Source: Rhodocyclaceae bacterium
GTDB lineage: Bacteria; Pseudomonadota; Gammaproteobacteria; Burkholderiales; Rhodocyclaceae
Reading direction: 5' to 3'
NCBI GenBank assembly: GCA_016718525.1
Contig: JADKDD010000001.1
Span: 930,001 to 994,000 of the forward strand
Length of the DNA: 64,000 nucleotides
A program made the translations under genes and the position numbers. Numbering within the stretch: position 1 is the first letter of the stretch; each line of letters begins with the position of its first letter. The notes under the pieces were generated by a model. It worked only from the letters and a program-made list of their open reading frames with translations. It had not been told where the DNA came from and ran no database searches. Of this stretch, positions 8,580 to 17,578 are shown one piece after another.

Positions 8580-9509
8580 ATGAGTATTCTTGTTATAGCT
8601 GAACACGACAATGCCAGCCTGAAAGCACCAACCCTGAACACCGTTGCGGCTGCTGCAAAAATCGGCGGTGATATTCATGTGCTGGTTGCAGGCGCAAACT
8701 GCGCTGCAGTGGCAGAAGCTGCGGCCAAAATTTCCGGCGTGAGTAAAGTGAAAGTGGCCGATGCGGCGCACTACGGTGATCAAACCGCCGAGAATCTCGC
8801 TGCCTTGGTGGTGGCTAACGCCGCAGGCTACACGCACATTCTGGCTTGCGCGACTGCGTGCGGGAAAAACGCACTGCCACGTGTTGCCGCACTGCTTGAT
8901 GTGGCGCAAATATCCGAAATTACCAGCGTTGAGTCCGCTGACACCTTTGTGCGACCGACCTATGCCGGCAACGTCATGACGACGGTGAAGTCCGTGGATA
9001 CAGTCAAAGTGATTACCGTGCGTGCGACAGGATTTGACGCAGCCGGTACCGCTGGATCTGCCAGCGTTGAAGCGATTGCGGCTGGCCCGGATCTTGGTAA
9101 AGCCAAATTAATCGGTCGTGAACTCACCAAGTCGGCACGACCTGAGTTGGGTGCCGCCAAAATTATCGTATCCGGCGGTCGCGGGATGGGCAGTGGCGAG
9201 AACTACAAAGCTGTGCTCGAACCTTTGGCCGACAAGCTGAGCGCTGCAATGGGCGCCAGTCGCGCGGCGGTTGATGCGGGCTTTGTGCCAAACGACTATC
9301 AGGTTGGTCAAACCGGCAAGATTGTCGCGCCGCAGCTTTACATAGCAGTTGGGATTTCTGGTGCCATCCAGCATCTCGCCGGGATGAAGGATTCCAAGGT
9401 CATTGTGGCAATTAACAAAGACCCGGATGCACCGATTTTCCAAGTCGCCGACTACGGCCTGGTGGCAGACCTCTTCGCCGCTGTGCCCGAGTTGGTTTCA
9501 GCGCTCTAG
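8580..9509 (+). CDS. etfA: Electron transfer flavoprotein, alpha subunit
   Basis: Alpha subunit of ETF, carrying the FAD-binding domain. 309 aa, standard length. The C-terminal FAD signature is present from about residue 190 (IIVSGGRGMGSGENYK) through VGQTGKIVAPQLYIAVGISGAIQHLAGMKDSKVIVAINKDPDAPIFQVADYGLVAD (pieces of the ETF-alpha signature). The start codon follows the etfB stop immediately. A strong hairpin terminator lies 30 bp downstream, separating etfBA from the acyl-CoA dehydrogenase gene. Confidence 0.97.
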   Translation: MSILVIAEHDNASLKAPTLNTVAAAAKIGGDIHVLVAGANCAAVAEAAAKISGVSKVKVADAAHYGDQTAENLAALVVANAAGYTHILACATACGKNALPRVAALLDVAQISEITSVESADTFVRPTYAGNVMTTVKSVDTVKVITVRATGFDAAGTAGSASVEAIAAGPDLGKAKLIGRELTKSARPELGAAKIIVSGGRGMGSGENYKAVLEPLADKLSAAMGASRAAVDAGFVPNDYQVGQTGKIVAPQLYIAVGISGAIQHLAGMKDSKVIVAINKDPDAPIFQVADYGLVADLFAAVPELVSAL

Positions 9510-9538
9510 TCACGAGCAGTTTACGCAGTAATTCGACC

Positions 9539-9576
9539 AACGCCCTGATCTGCAATTTCAGGGCGTTGCTGTTTTC
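9539..9576 (+). terminator. Rho-independent terminator after etfA
   Basis: AACGCCCTGA (9539-9548), a 9-nt loop and TCAGGGCGTT (9558-9567) form a perfect 10-bp stem, followed by GCTGTTTTCC. The T-run is short, but position and stem strength fit termination of etfBA. Confidence 0.75.
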
Positions 9577-9602
9577 CCACGCCCAGTCTGAGGTTACCGA
9601 GT

Positions 9603-11393
9603 ATGAGCATCTATAACGCCCCGTTAAAAGACATGTTGTTTGCCATCAACGAGATTGCCGGACTCGCTGAAGTCAGTCAGTTGCCCGGAAATGAAGACGC
9701 TACTGCCGATCTGGTCGAAGCCGTGCTGGAAGAAGCCGGTAAGTTCGCGGGTGGCGTGCTCGCGCCGATTAATTGGTCGGGCGACCGAGAAGGCGCTCAC
9801 TGGAAGGACAAAGCCGTCACCACCCCGACGGGATTCAAAGCGGCCTACCAGCAGTTTGTCGATGGCGGCTGGAACGGTTTGTCGTGCGATCAAGAACACG
9901 GTGGTCAAGGTATGCCTAAAGTTGTCGCCGCCGCAGTCAATGAAATGTGGCGTTCGGCAAACATCTCTTTCGCACTCTGCCCGATGTTGACCAATGGTGC
10001 CATTGAGGCACTTGAGTTGTCGGGGTCCGCAGAGCAAAAGGAGATGTATCTGCCGAACATGGTTTCCGGCAAATGGACCGGAACAATGAACCTGACTGAG
10101 CCGCAGGCCGGTTCTGATTTGGCTGCTATTCGCACCCGGGCGGTTCCAAACGGCGATGGTACCTATAAGTTGTTCGGGCAGAAGATTTTCATCACCTATG
10201 GCGATCACGACTTTACCGAGAACACCATCCATTTGGTGCTCGCCCGTACTCCGGACGCGCCTGAAGGTGTCAAAGGTATATCGATGTTCGTAGTACCCAA
10301 ATTTCTGGTGAATGCTGATGGCACTTTGGGTGCACGCAATGATGCGTATTGCGTATCGATTGAACACAAGTTGGGAATCCATGCCAGTCCAACCTGCGTG
10401 ATGGCGTTTGGCGATGGCGAAGGTGCCATCGGCACCTTGGTCGGGAAAGAAAATGACGGCCTTAAATACATGTTCATCATGATGAATGCTGCGCGCTTTG
10501 GCGTCGGGCTCGAGGGCCTCGCATTGGGCGAGGCCGCTTACCAAAAGGCAGTCAGCTTCGCTCGCGACCGCGTGCAGGGCAGGGCGATTGAGGGTTCTTC
10601 CGCACCGGTGGCCATTATTCAACATCCCGATGTGAGGCGCATGCTGATGGATATGCGCTCACGCACAGAAGCCGCGCGAGGATTGGCTTATTGGGTTGCC
10701 GGTCGAACCGACATTGCCACTCGACATCCGGACGCGGCCGAGCGTCAGCGTAACCAGGCATTGGTTGATTTACTCATTCCTATCGTCAAGGGATGGTGCA
10801 CTGAAACTGGCAATGCCTTGGCATACACCGGGGTTCAGGTACATGGTGGCATGGGCTTCGTTGAGGAAACCGGCGCTGCTCAATTCATGCGCGACGCGCG
10901 GATTACCACGATTTACGAAGGCACCACCGGAATTCAGGCGAATGATTTGATCGGTCGAAAGATAGCCCGCGATGGCGGACAGACAATGCAGGTACTTCTG
11001 ACCGCCATGGCTGCAACCGAAGCTGAACTTGCAAAGCACGACGATGCCGAATCGCGTGCAATTTGCAGATCGCTTAAAGCGGGTATTGCTGCATTGAAGA
11101 CTGCAACGGATTACATCGTCGCCAACTATTCTGCGGACGTTCGTACTGTCGCTCTGGGTGCGGTACCGTTCCTGCATTTGCTCGGAACCGTCGCCGGGGG
11201 CTGGGTGATGGCCCGCTCGGCCCTAGTGGCGCAGGCAAAAATTGCGGCTGGTGAAACCGATCCGTTCTACGCGGCGAAGATCACGACAGCGCGCTACTTT
11301 GCCGACCATTCATTGGTGGCGGCACCCGGTTTGGCGCTGGAAGTCACCGAAGGCGGTGCGAGCGGATTGCTGTTGGCGGATGAACTGTTTTAA
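9603..11393 (+). CDS. Acyl-CoA dehydrogenase, long (DmdC/FadE-like) form
   Basis: FAD-dependent acyl-CoA dehydrogenase of about 596 aa, the long class with an extra C-terminal domain that includes 3-methylmercaptopropionyl-CoA dehydrogenase (DmdC). The FAD/substrate motif MNLTEPQAGSDLAAIRTRA lies near residue 160. The block GVQVHGGMGFVEETGAAQFMRDARITTIYEG contains the catalytic-base region, with Glu in YEGTTGIQANDLIGRK near 437. Substrate cannot be told from sequence; straight-chain acyl-CoA is likeliest given etfBA upstream and ETF-QO nearby. GAGG precedes the ATG at suitable spacing. Confidence 0.88.
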   Translation: MSIYNAPLKDMLFAINEIAGLAEVSQLPGNEDATADLVEAVLEEAGKFAGGVLAPINWSGDREGAHWKDKAVTTPTGFKAAYQQFVDGGWNGLSCDQEHGGQGMPKVVAAAVNEMWRSANISFALCPMLTNGAIEALELSGSAEQKEMYLPNMVSGKWTGTMNLTEPQAGSDLAAIRTRAVPNGDGTYKLFGQKIFITYGDHDFTENTIHLVLARTPDAPEGVKGISMFVVPKFLVNADGTLGARNDAYCVSIEHKLGIHASPTCVMAFGDGEGAIGTLVGKENDGLKYMFIMMNAARFGVGLEGLALGEAAYQKAVSFARDRVQGRAIEGSSAPVAIIQHPDVRRMLMDMRSRTEAARGLAYWVAGRTDIATRHPDAAERQRNQALVDLLIPIVKGWCTETGNALAYTGVQVHGGMGFVEETGAAQFMRDARITTIYEGTTGIQANDLIGRKIARDGGQTMQVLLTAMAATEAELAKHDDAESRAICRSLKAGIAALKTATDYIVANYSADVRTVALGAVPFLHLLGTVAGGWVMARSALVAQAKIAAGETDPFYAAKITTARYFADHSLVAAPGLALEVTEGGASGLLLADELF

Positions 11394-11454
11394 GCTTAAT
11401 TTTGGTTAGCGCAACCGTTTCGCCATCAGCTCTCATTAGGCGATACTGGACGCG

Positions 11455-11925
11455 ATGAAGTTCCCAATCGTTGTTATCGCGCTTTCAAGTTTGTTTGCCT
11501 CACTGGATGCAACAGCCACCGGCAATCACGGTGGCGGTCATTCAGGGGACGCGGGCGTCATTGGTAAAGCCGGGGTGCCTGCCAGCATCAGCCGCACGAT
11601 AACCATTGAAATGACTGATGGGATGCGATTTATCCCGGCTAAGGTGAATGTTCGTTCCGGTGAGACGGTCAAGTTTGTTGTTAAAAATACCGGCCAACTG
11701 AAACATGAGCTGGTTTTGGGAACCGCGAAAGATTTAAAGGCACACGCGGCAATGATGAGCAAGCATCCCGACATGGAACATGCCGATCCGAACATGGTCA
11801 CTGTGCAACCGGGAAAATCCGGTGAGATTATTTGGCAGTTCGCCAAGGCTGGAACGGTGAGTTTTGCTTGCCTCCAACCAGGACATTTCCAAGCAGGGAT
11901 GAAGGGAAGTGTTGTAGTTGACTAA
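11455..11925 (+). CDS. Secreted cupredoxin (type 1 copper protein)
   Basis: A 156-aa periplasmic protein. An N-terminal signal peptide (KFPIVVIALSSLFASLDATATG) is followed by a short His/Gly-rich stretch (NHGGGHSGDAG) that may also bind metal. The cupredoxin fold has its copper ligands in order: His in QLKHELVLG, then Cys, His and Met in FACLQPGHFQAGM. The segment AHAAMMSKHPDMEHADPNM adds further Met and His residues. It resembles the copper-binding plastocyanin/azurin-like proteins found near copper-resistance genes, but no such genes are adjacent here. It may act in periplasmic electron transfer or copper handling. Confidence 0.8.
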   Translation: MKFPIVVIALSSLFASLDATATGNHGGGHSGDAGVIGKAGVPASISRTITIEMTDGMRFIPAKVNVRSGETVKFVVKNTGQLKHELVLGTAKDLKAHAAMMSKHPDMEHADPNMVTVQPGKSGEIIWQFAKAGTVSFACLQPGHFQAGMKGSVVVD

Positions 11926-11973
11926 ATGAATCGCTGCACAGAAACAGAATCGACGCGATGTCGACAGCCGCGT

Positions 11974-12942
11974 CTATCTGGAAGACATTGAACGCAACCC
12001 CTGCTGCGTGGTGATTGGTGGTTTGTATCCCAGCTCACGTTCCGCCTTGGCACCAATCAAAGTGCAGTTTCGCGACATCACCATTGCCTCATGTGCGGTC
12101 AGTGGCGGTTTGCTTTTAAGTCCCAAGGTGCGCCAAATCCCTTCCAACGTGATCCCAAGCGCGCGTGCCAGCCAGCCCGGCATTGAGCGGTCCGGCAAAG
12201 TGACTTTCTGCGTGGCGGCCATTGCGGTTATGACTTCGTGCATTGAACGGGTGCCTTGGTCGAGAATGAAATAGGCTTGGCCAGACTTGCCACCGCTACG
12301 CGCCAGCGTGATGGCCTCCACCAGATTATCGATATAGGTGGTCGAGGTCATTGCAGCACCGCGATCGATCCAGGTCCATTTGCCGGCAGCGGCCATTTCC
12401 AGAACGCTAGGCAGAATCGTCGTGTCACCGGGTCCCCATATAAAGCGCGGGCGGAGGACGATAGTGCTGAAATTGGCACTCGCATCGTTCGCTGCAAGGA
12501 CTGCCTGTTCCGCAAGCGCCTTGGTGCGGCAATAGGGAAACGGGCTGTCAAAAGCCAACGGATAGGTTTCATCGACATCAATGAGGTCTTGCCCACGAAC
12601 CAGTGCTGCTTCGGTGCCGATATGGATGAATCGGCGCACGCCAGCGGCCCGCGCAGCTTGCAGGACATTTTTGGTGCCTTGCACATTGGCCTTGTCCCAC
12701 GCATCGACTGCGCCCCAGGCGTCGACGTGGGCGGCGGCGTGAATGACGATCTCACATCCTGCAATATTTTCAGCAGAAATGCTGTCAAGGTCGCAGCGCG
12801 ATGGCGTCGCGCCCAGTGAGCGAATTTTCTCGTCACTCTTATCTGAGCGCGACATGGCGGTCACGTCGCAGTCTTCGTCCAGCAATCGCTTTACAGTCGC
12901 GCCTCCGACAAAGCCGGATGCGCCGGTCACAAAAATTCTCAT
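11974..12942 (-). CDS. NAD(P)-dependent epimerase/3-beta-HSD-like SDR protein
   Basis: Extended short-chain dehydrogenase of 322 aa. The nucleotide-binding glycine motif VTGASGFVGGATVKRLL is at the N-terminus and the active-site pair is YCRTKALAEQ (Tyr and Lys separated by three residues) near residue 140. RPRFIWGPGDTTILP and TYIDNLVEAI are typical of the sterol-dehydrogenase/NAD-epimerase branch. Substrate unknown. A copy of the dispersed repeat lies in its short upstream region, which also separates it from the ETF-QO gene on the same strand. Confidence 0.82.
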   Translation of the reverse strand: MRIFVTGASGFVGGATVKRLLDEDCDVTAMSRSDKSDEKIRSLGATPSRCDLDSISAENIAGCEIVIHAAAHVDAWGAVDAWDKANVQGTKNVLQAARAAGVRRFIHIGTEAALVRGQDLIDVDETYPLAFDSPFPYCRTKALAEQAVLAANDASANFSTIVLRPRFIWGPGDTTILPSVLEMAAAGKWTWIDRGAAMTSTTYIDNLVEAITLARSGGKSGQAYFILDQGTRSMHEVITAMAATQKVTLPDRSMPGWLARALGITLEGIWRTLGLKSKPPLTAHEAMVMSRNCTLIGAKAERELGYKPPITTQQGLRSMSSR

Positions 12943-12955
12943 GAGGTGCTTTGGT

Positions 12956-12979
12956 CAGTTGGTGCTGATGAGACGCCGT
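12956..12979 (+). repeat. Copy of the dispersed palindromic repeat (GACGCCGTT subtype)
   Basis: Reads CAGTTGGTGCTGATGAGACG then CCGT. It occupies the 54-bp gap between the SDR gene and the ETF-QO gene, both on the minus strand. Confidence 0.8.
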
Positions 12980-12996
12980 TGTACGCCGCCGGCGAC

Positions 12997-14628
12997 CTAC
13001 ATCTGTTGATAAATCGGCCCTTCGCCGCCCTGGGGAACAACCCAGTTAATGTTTTGGGTGGGGTCCTTGATATCACAGGTCTTGCAATGCACGCAGTTTT
13101 GCGCGTTGATCTGCAAGCGAGGATTTTGTCCAGCTTCGTCTCGAACGATTTCATACACGCCGGCGGGGCAATAGCGTTGCTCCGGGGAGTCGTAGATCGC
13201 CAGATTGGTTTCAATGGCAACTGCCGCGTTTCGCAACTGGAGATGACAGGGCTCGTTTTCCTCGTGATTGGTGTTGGACAGAAAAACCGAACTCAAACGA
13301 TCGAAGGTCAACACACCATCCGGCTTGGGATATTCAATGGGTTCGCATTGCGCCGCCGGTAGCAGTTTGGTGTGGTCGGCGTGATTGGCGAGGGTCCACG
13401 GTGCCTTGCCGCGAAGAATCATCTGGTCGATACCGAACATCAATGAGCCTAGCCAAAACCCCTTGGCCATCCACGGTTTGAAGTTTCGCGCGGTGCTGAG
13501 TTCGTCATAGAGCCAGGATTTCCTGAATGCTTCAGGATAGGCCGTCAGTTCATCCGCGCTACGACCTTCACCCAATGCGGCGGCAGTTGCCTCGGCGGCC
13601 AGCATGCCGCTCTTGATCGCGGAATGGCTGCCTTTAATTCGGGATGCCACCAGAAATCCGGCATCGTCACCAATCACTACGCCGCCTGGAAAGGTGAGTT
13701 TTGGCAAGGACTGCAAGCCGCCTGCGGTCAGCGCACGGGCGCCATAGGCCAGCCGTTTTGCTCCTTTGAAGATCGGCGCGATCTGCGGATGAGTCTTGTA
13801 GCGTTGCATCTCCTCAAATGGCGAGAGGTAGGGATTTTTGTATCCGAGACCAACGACGAGACCGATTGAGACGAGATTTTCATTAAAGTGATACATGAAA
13901 GCACCGCCATAAGTATCGGATTTAATTGGCCAACCTGCGCTATGGACAACAAGGCCCTTTTCAAAATGCTCGGGCTGCACTTCCCACAACTCTTTGACTC
14001 CGATACCGTAGGTCTGCGGGTCGGATTCGGCACGCAGGGCAAATTTGGCTTCTAGTTGTTTGCCCAAATGCCCGCGGCAGCCCTCGGCAAAGAGCGTGTA
14101 TTTCGCCAGCAATTCCATGCCGGGAGCGAAAGCATCGGTTGGCTGCCCGTCGCGGCCCACGCCCATATCGCCGGTTGCAACGCCGCGCACAGCGCCTTTT
14201 TCGTCGTAAAGGATCTCGGCGCCGGCAAATCCTGGATAGATTTCGACGCCAAGTGCTTCTGCCTGAGTTCCCAGCCAGCGGCAAAGCATGCCAAGGCTGA
14301 GGATGTAGTTGCCTTTGTTAAGCATACAGCCCGGCACCGCGAGGTTCGGGATATCGACAAATCCATACTGGGTCAGATACGTCACCCGGTCGCGGGTGAC
14401 CGCGGTATCGATTGGTGCGCCAAGCTCCTTCCAGTTCGGGTAGAGCTCATTCAACGCGCGCGGGTCCATCACTGCGCCGGAAAGGATATGGGCGCCGATT
14501 TCACTACCCTTTTCGATCAGGCAGACGTTAATTTCCGGATTGATCTGCTTCAGCCGTATCGCCGCCGAAAGGCCTGCAGGGCCGCCACCAACGATGACGA
14601 CATCGAATTCCATTGCTTCGCGTTCCAT
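12997..14628 (-). CDS. Electron transfer flavoprotein-ubiquinone oxidoreductase
   Basis: Membrane-associated flavoprotein that passes electrons from ETF to ubiquinone, completing the route from acyl-CoA dehydrogenase to the respiratory chain. 543 aa. The FAD motif VVIVGGGPAGLSAAIRLK is at residues 9-26. GCRGHLGKQL and VVIGDDAGFLVASRIKGSHSAIKSG are family blocks. The C-terminal [4Fe-4S] ligands are the Cys residues in RYCPAGVYE and INAQNCVHCKTCDIKDPTQNI. The N-terminus MEREAMEFDV is usual for the family, so I kept the ATG at 14628. It is divergent from the CoA-transferase genes. Confidence 0.96.
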   Translation of the reverse strand: MEREAMEFDVVIVGGGPAGLSAAIRLKQINPEINVCLIEKGSEIGAHILSGAVMDPRALNELYPNWKELGAPIDTAVTRDRVTYLTQYGFVDIPNLAVPGCMLNKGNYILSLGMLCRWLGTQAEALGVEIYPGFAGAEILYDEKGAVRGVATGDMGVGRDGQPTDAFAPGMELLAKYTLFAEGCRGHLGKQLEAKFALRAESDPQTYGIGVKELWEVQPEHFEKGLVVHSAGWPIKSDTYGGAFMYHFNENLVSIGLVVGLGYKNPYLSPFEEMQRYKTHPQIAPIFKGAKRLAYGARALTAGGLQSLPKLTFPGGVVIGDDAGFLVASRIKGSHSAIKSGMLAAEATAAALGEGRSADELTAYPEAFRKSWLYDELSTARNFKPWMAKGFWLGSLMFGIDQMILRGKAPWTLANHADHTKLLPAAQCEPIEYPKPDGVLTFDRLSSVFLSNTNHEENEPCHLQLRNAAVAIETNLAIYDSPEQRYCPAGVYEIVRDEAGQNPRLQINAQNCVHCKTCDIKDPTQNINWVVPQGGEGPIYQQM

Positions 14629-14771
14629 TATTTGCTCGCTTGACGTAAATGACAGTCAATTATAAGCAGGGCAAGCGCACTAATTGCCGTGAGACCTGCG
14701 TCGAAAACGTGTTTGCGATGACCTTGGCGCTTCTGCTAGCATCCTCAAGTTGTCAATAAAAGGATGGTGCT
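14629..14771. promoter_or_regulatory. Divergent intergenic region, ETF-QO / scoA
   Basis: A 143-bp gap between divergent genes. On the minus strand TATAAT (14664-14659) is positioned as a -10 about 31 bases before the ETF-QO start, without a convincing -35. On the plus strand TTGCGA, an 18-base spacer and TAGCAT could serve scoA. No clear operator is seen. The promoter calls are tentative. Confidence 0.35.
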
Positions 14772-15479
14772 GTGAATAAAATTTATCCAACTGCTGCCGA
14801 TGCGCTGGATGGGATTGTCGAGGACGGCCAACTGCTGGCCGTTGGCGGTTTTGGCCTGTGCGGCATTCCGGAGGCCTTGATTGATGCATTGCGCGATAGC
14901 GGGGTGCAGAATTTGACGGTGATTTCCAATAATGCCGGTGTCGACGGCTTCGGACTGGGCAAGCTACTGGAGACACGGCAGATCAAGAAGATGATTTCAA
15001 GCTATGTCGGCGAAAACAAGGAGTTTGAACGTCAGTATTTGACCGGCGAACTGGAACTGGAATTTACACCGCAAGGAACGCTTGCCGAGAAATTGCGCGC
15101 TGGCGGGGCTGGTATCCCGGCTTTTTTCACCCGGACAGGTGTCGGCACCGTGGTTGCCGAAGGCAAAGAGCTACGTGAGTTTGACGGTGAAACGTACGTC
15201 ATGGAACGTAGTTTCCGCCCTGATGTGGCCTTGGTCAAAGCGCACACGGCCGACAAGTCAGGCAACCTGCAGTTTCGCCGCACAGCCCGCAATTTCAATC
15301 CAGCGGCGGCCATGGCGGGTCAGGTCTGTATCGTTGAAGCTGAACATATTGTCGAGATCGGTGAGATGGATCCGGATCAGGTGCATCTGCCCGGGATTTA
15401 CGTACATCGCATCGTGCATAACCCGCATCCTGAAAAACGTATAGAACGTCGCACCATCACCGAACGGACTGAGGACTGA
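14772..15479 (+). CDS. scoA: 3-oxoacid CoA-transferase, subunit A
   Basis: Alpha subunit of a class I CoA-transferase that moves CoA from succinyl-CoA to acetoacetate or another 3-oxoacid. 235 aa. The glycine-rich motif LLAVGGFGLCGIPEALIDAL and the later GTLAEKLRAGGAGIPAFFTRTGVGT are typical of succinyl-CoA:3-ketoacid CoA-transferase A. The start is a GTG preceded by AAGGA. The B subunit begins two bases after the stop. With the ETF and acyl-CoA dehydrogenase genes nearby, a role in ketone-body or branched/fatty acid catabolism fits. Confidence 0.94.
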   Translation: MNKIYPTAADALDGIVEDGQLLAVGGFGLCGIPEALIDALRDSGVQNLTVISNNAGVDGFGLGKLLETRQIKKMISSYVGENKEFERQYLTGELELEFTPQGTLAEKLRAGGAGIPAFFTRTGVGTVVAEGKELREFDGETYVMERSFRPDVALVKAHTADKSGNLQFRRTARNFNPAAAMAGQVCIVEAEHIVEIGEMDPDQVHLPGIYVHRIVHNPHPEKRIERRTITERTED

Positions 15480-15481
15480 TC

Positions 15482-16120
15482 ATGGGCTGGAATCACGATG
15501 AAATGGCGGCGCGCGCAGCAAGGGAGTTTTGTGATGGCTACTACGTCAATCTGGGGATCGGCATCCCGACCTTGGTTGCCAATCATGTGCCGGCGGATAT
15601 CGAAGTCTGGCTGCAAAGCGAAAACGGCATGCTTGGCATCGGTCCGTTCCCTTTTGACGATGAAGTTGACGCCGATGTCATTAATGCGGGAAAGCAAACA
15701 GTGACAACCATACCCGGATCGTCAATTTTTGGAAGCCACGACAGTTTCGCCATGATCCGCGGCGGAAAAATTAATCTGAGCATTCTTGGCGCCATGCAAG
15801 TGAGTGAAAAAGGCGATTTGGCCAACTGGATGATTCCCGGCAAGATGATCAAAGGAATGGGTGGCTCGATGGATCTGGTGGCCGGCGTGCGACGTGTGGT
15901 GGTGTTGATGGAGCATGTCGCCAAGCTAAAAAATGGCACCGAAGACTACAAGATACTGCCCAACTGCACGCTACCGCTGACCGGGAAGGGCGTGGTCGAT
16001 CGCATCATCACTGATTTGGCAGTGCTGGATGTGGAGGACGACGGGTTGCGGGTTGTGGAACTTGCGCCAGGCGTAACGATGGACTACTTGCAGTCGAAGA
16101 CCGGCGTGGAACTGCGCTGA
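15482..16120 (+). CDS. scoB: 3-oxoacid CoA-transferase, subunit B
   Basis: Beta subunit carrying the catalytic glutamate in LQSENGMLGIGPFP (residue about 43), which forms the glutamyl-CoA thioester. The motifs VNLGIGIPTLVANHVP and VTTIPGSSIFGSHDSFAMIRGGKIN are characteristic. 212 aa, complete. Two bases separate it from scoA. A repeat copy and a hairpin terminator follow at once, closing the two-gene operon against the convergent cbpM. Confidence 0.95.
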   Translation: MGWNHDEMAARAAREFCDGYYVNLGIGIPTLVANHVPADIEVWLQSENGMLGIGPFPFDDEVDADVINAGKQTVTTIPGSSIFGSHDSFAMIRGGKINLSILGAMQVSEKGDLANWMIPGKMIKGMGGSMDLVAGVRRVVVLMEHVAKLKNGTEDYKILPNCTLPLTGKGVVDRIITDLAVLDVEDDGLRVVELAPGVTMDYLQSKTGVELR

Positions 16121-16126
16121 AATGAT

Positions 16127-16150
16127 CAGTTGGTGCTGGTAGGACGCCGT
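16127..16150 (+). repeat. Copy of the dispersed palindromic repeat (GACGCCGTT subtype)
   Basis: Reads CAGTTGGTGCTGGTAGGACG then CCGT, starting six bases after the scoB stop. Its ACGCCGT tail forms the left arm of the adjacent terminator hairpin. Confidence 0.82.
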
Positions 16151-16170
16151 TAAAAGACGGTGTTCTCTTT
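16144..16170 (+). terminator. Terminator between convergent scoB and cbpM
   Basis: ACGCCGT (16144-16150), a 6-nt loop and ACGGTGT (16157-16163) form a 7-bp stem with one G-U pair, followed by TCTCTTT. The left arm comes from the repeat, so the repeat appears to have been built into the terminator. Confidence 0.55.
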
Positions 16171-16483
16171 ACAGGTTGGTACGCCGCAGTTGCGCTTTTA
16201 GTTCCGCGATTTCATCAAGTAGATCGAGTGCCAAAGCGACGCCCGACGGATTGATCTCCAGGTCAGTCGACAGTCGCTGCGCAAGTCGCGCGCGACGTAG
16301 CGACTCCCCGACAAACCGCCAAGCTTCGGGTGACTCTCCAACAGGGTCCAGAACTCCCTCGATCACCCACACATGCACATGCGCGGGCTCTGCATTGCAG
16401 GCTTGACACAATTCACCGATGGTCAGCATGTGGTGTTCTTCGACGACGGTGCCTTGAAGGTACACATTGTTGGTCTGGCTCAT
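16169..16483 (-). CDS. cbpM: Chaperone modulator CbpM
   Basis: A 104-aa MerR-like helical protein that binds the J domain of CbpA and inhibits its co-chaperone and DNA-binding activity. The order cbpA-cbpM on one strand with a 6-bp gap is the standard pairing. Sequence features include LTIGELCQACNAEPAHVHVWVIEGVLDPVG near the N-terminus and a C-terminal helical stretch ALDLLDEIAELKAQLRR. The assignment rests mainly on size, context and the EGVLDP-type motif. Confidence 0.85.
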   Translation of the reverse strand: MSQTNNVYLQGTVVEEHHMLTIGELCQACNAEPAHVHVWVIEGVLDPVGESPEAWRFVGESLRRARLAQRLSTDLEINPSGVALALDLLDEIAELKAQLRRTNL

Positions 16484-16489
16484 GATTGG

Positions 16490-17428
16490 TTATCCCGTGA
16501 GGTTTGCGCGAGGGTTGAAATCGAATGCCATTTCCATCGCACGATAACTATCGCGTTCGGCATCTGTGTTTGCTGGTGGCAGGACGATTCCCAGCACAGC
16601 GTAAAGATCACCGGGTGGCGTGCCTGGAATCCCTTTACCTTTAAGTCGTAGTTGCCGGCCAGCCTTGCTTCCCGGCGGTATCGTAAGCTGAACCGGGCCT
16701 TCAGGAGTCAACGCAGCGATTGATGCCCCCAAGGCCGCCTCCCATGGGGCCAAGGGGAGGTCAAACAATACATCGCGGCCATCGACCCGAAATTCCGGAT
16801 GAGGGTTGAACTCGATTTCCAGATAAAGGTCACCTGCCGGGCCGCCATTGAATCCGGAGCTGCCTTGTCCGCTCAGGCGCAAATGTTGGCCGGCGCGAAT
16901 GCCTTTGGGAATTGCGACGGCCAAAGTGCGTTCTTGCAAATCCACACGGCCATCGGCATCTTGCACCGGCATGCGTAAAGTGATGCTGCGCTGGGCACCC
17001 TGATAGGCGTCGACGAGGTCAATCAATACCTTGGCATGATGATCCTCACCTTTTGCCGTTCTGGCTCCGCGCTGGCCGGTTCGTCCGTGCCGGCCAAAGA
17101 GCGCCTCGAAAAACTCGCTGCTATCAACACCGGCACCGTGCGCAGAGTCTCGACCGCTGAACTCAAATCCGGCATCCCAGTTTGGCGGCGGTTGAAAGTC
17201 CTGCCCACTCTTCCACTGGCTTCCCATCTGGTCGTAGGCCGCCCGCTTTTCCGGGTCCTTGAGCACAGCGTAAGCTTCGCCAAGCTCCTTGAACTTGGCT
17301 TCGGCATCAGCAACTTTACTGACGTCTGGATGGAATTTTCTAGCCAGCTTGCGATAGGCTTGCTTGATCTCATCGGCGCTTGCGCTGCGCGCGAGGCCGA
17401 GAATTTCGTAATAGTCTTTAAATTTCAT
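16490..17428 (-). CDS. cbpA: DnaJ-like co-chaperone CbpA (curved DNA-binding protein)
   Basis: J-domain co-chaperone of DnaK with nucleoid-associated activity. 312 aa. The J domain covers residues 1-70 with the HPD tripeptide in RKFHPDVSK. A Gly/Phe linker follows, then two DnaJ C-terminal substrate-binding subdomains (TLAVAIPKGIRAGQHLRLSGQG and VQLTIPPGSKAGRQLRLKGKGIPG). The zinc-finger repeats of DnaJ are absent, as in CbpA. Downstream cbpM encodes its modulator. A perfect inverted repeat lies about 150 bp upstream. Confidence 0.93.
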   Translation of the reverse strand: MKFKDYYEILGLARSASADEIKQAYRKLARKFHPDVSKVADAEAKFKELGEAYAVLKDPEKRAAYDQMGSQWKSGQDFQPPPNWDAGFEFSGRDSAHGAGVDSSEFFEALFGRHGRTGQRGARTAKGEDHHAKVLIDLVDAYQGAQRSITLRMPVQDADGRVDLQERTLAVAIPKGIRAGQHLRLSGQGSSGFNGGPAGDLYLEIEFNPHPEFRVDGRDVLFDLPLAPWEAALGASIAALTPEGPVQLTIPPGSKAGRQLRLKGKGIPGTPPGDLYAVLGIVLPPANTDAERDSYRAMEMAFDFNPRANLTG

Positions 17429-17578
17429 ATTTTCCTCAAGCGGCGTACTACACCCCCGCAGTCCGCTGAGTGTGACGGGTTCACCATCACGGCGGTTTGA
17501 TTTTGGTCAAATGGTTGCACTGCCTGGAAAGCTGCACTCGCTGAAATTCACCGCTTGAAGTCGAGGATGCATCGTCAG

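Noticed and set aside
9624..10625. 333-codon open frame antisense to the acyl-CoA dehydrogenase
   Set aside because: Shadow of a strongly conserved gene; the translation shows no family features.
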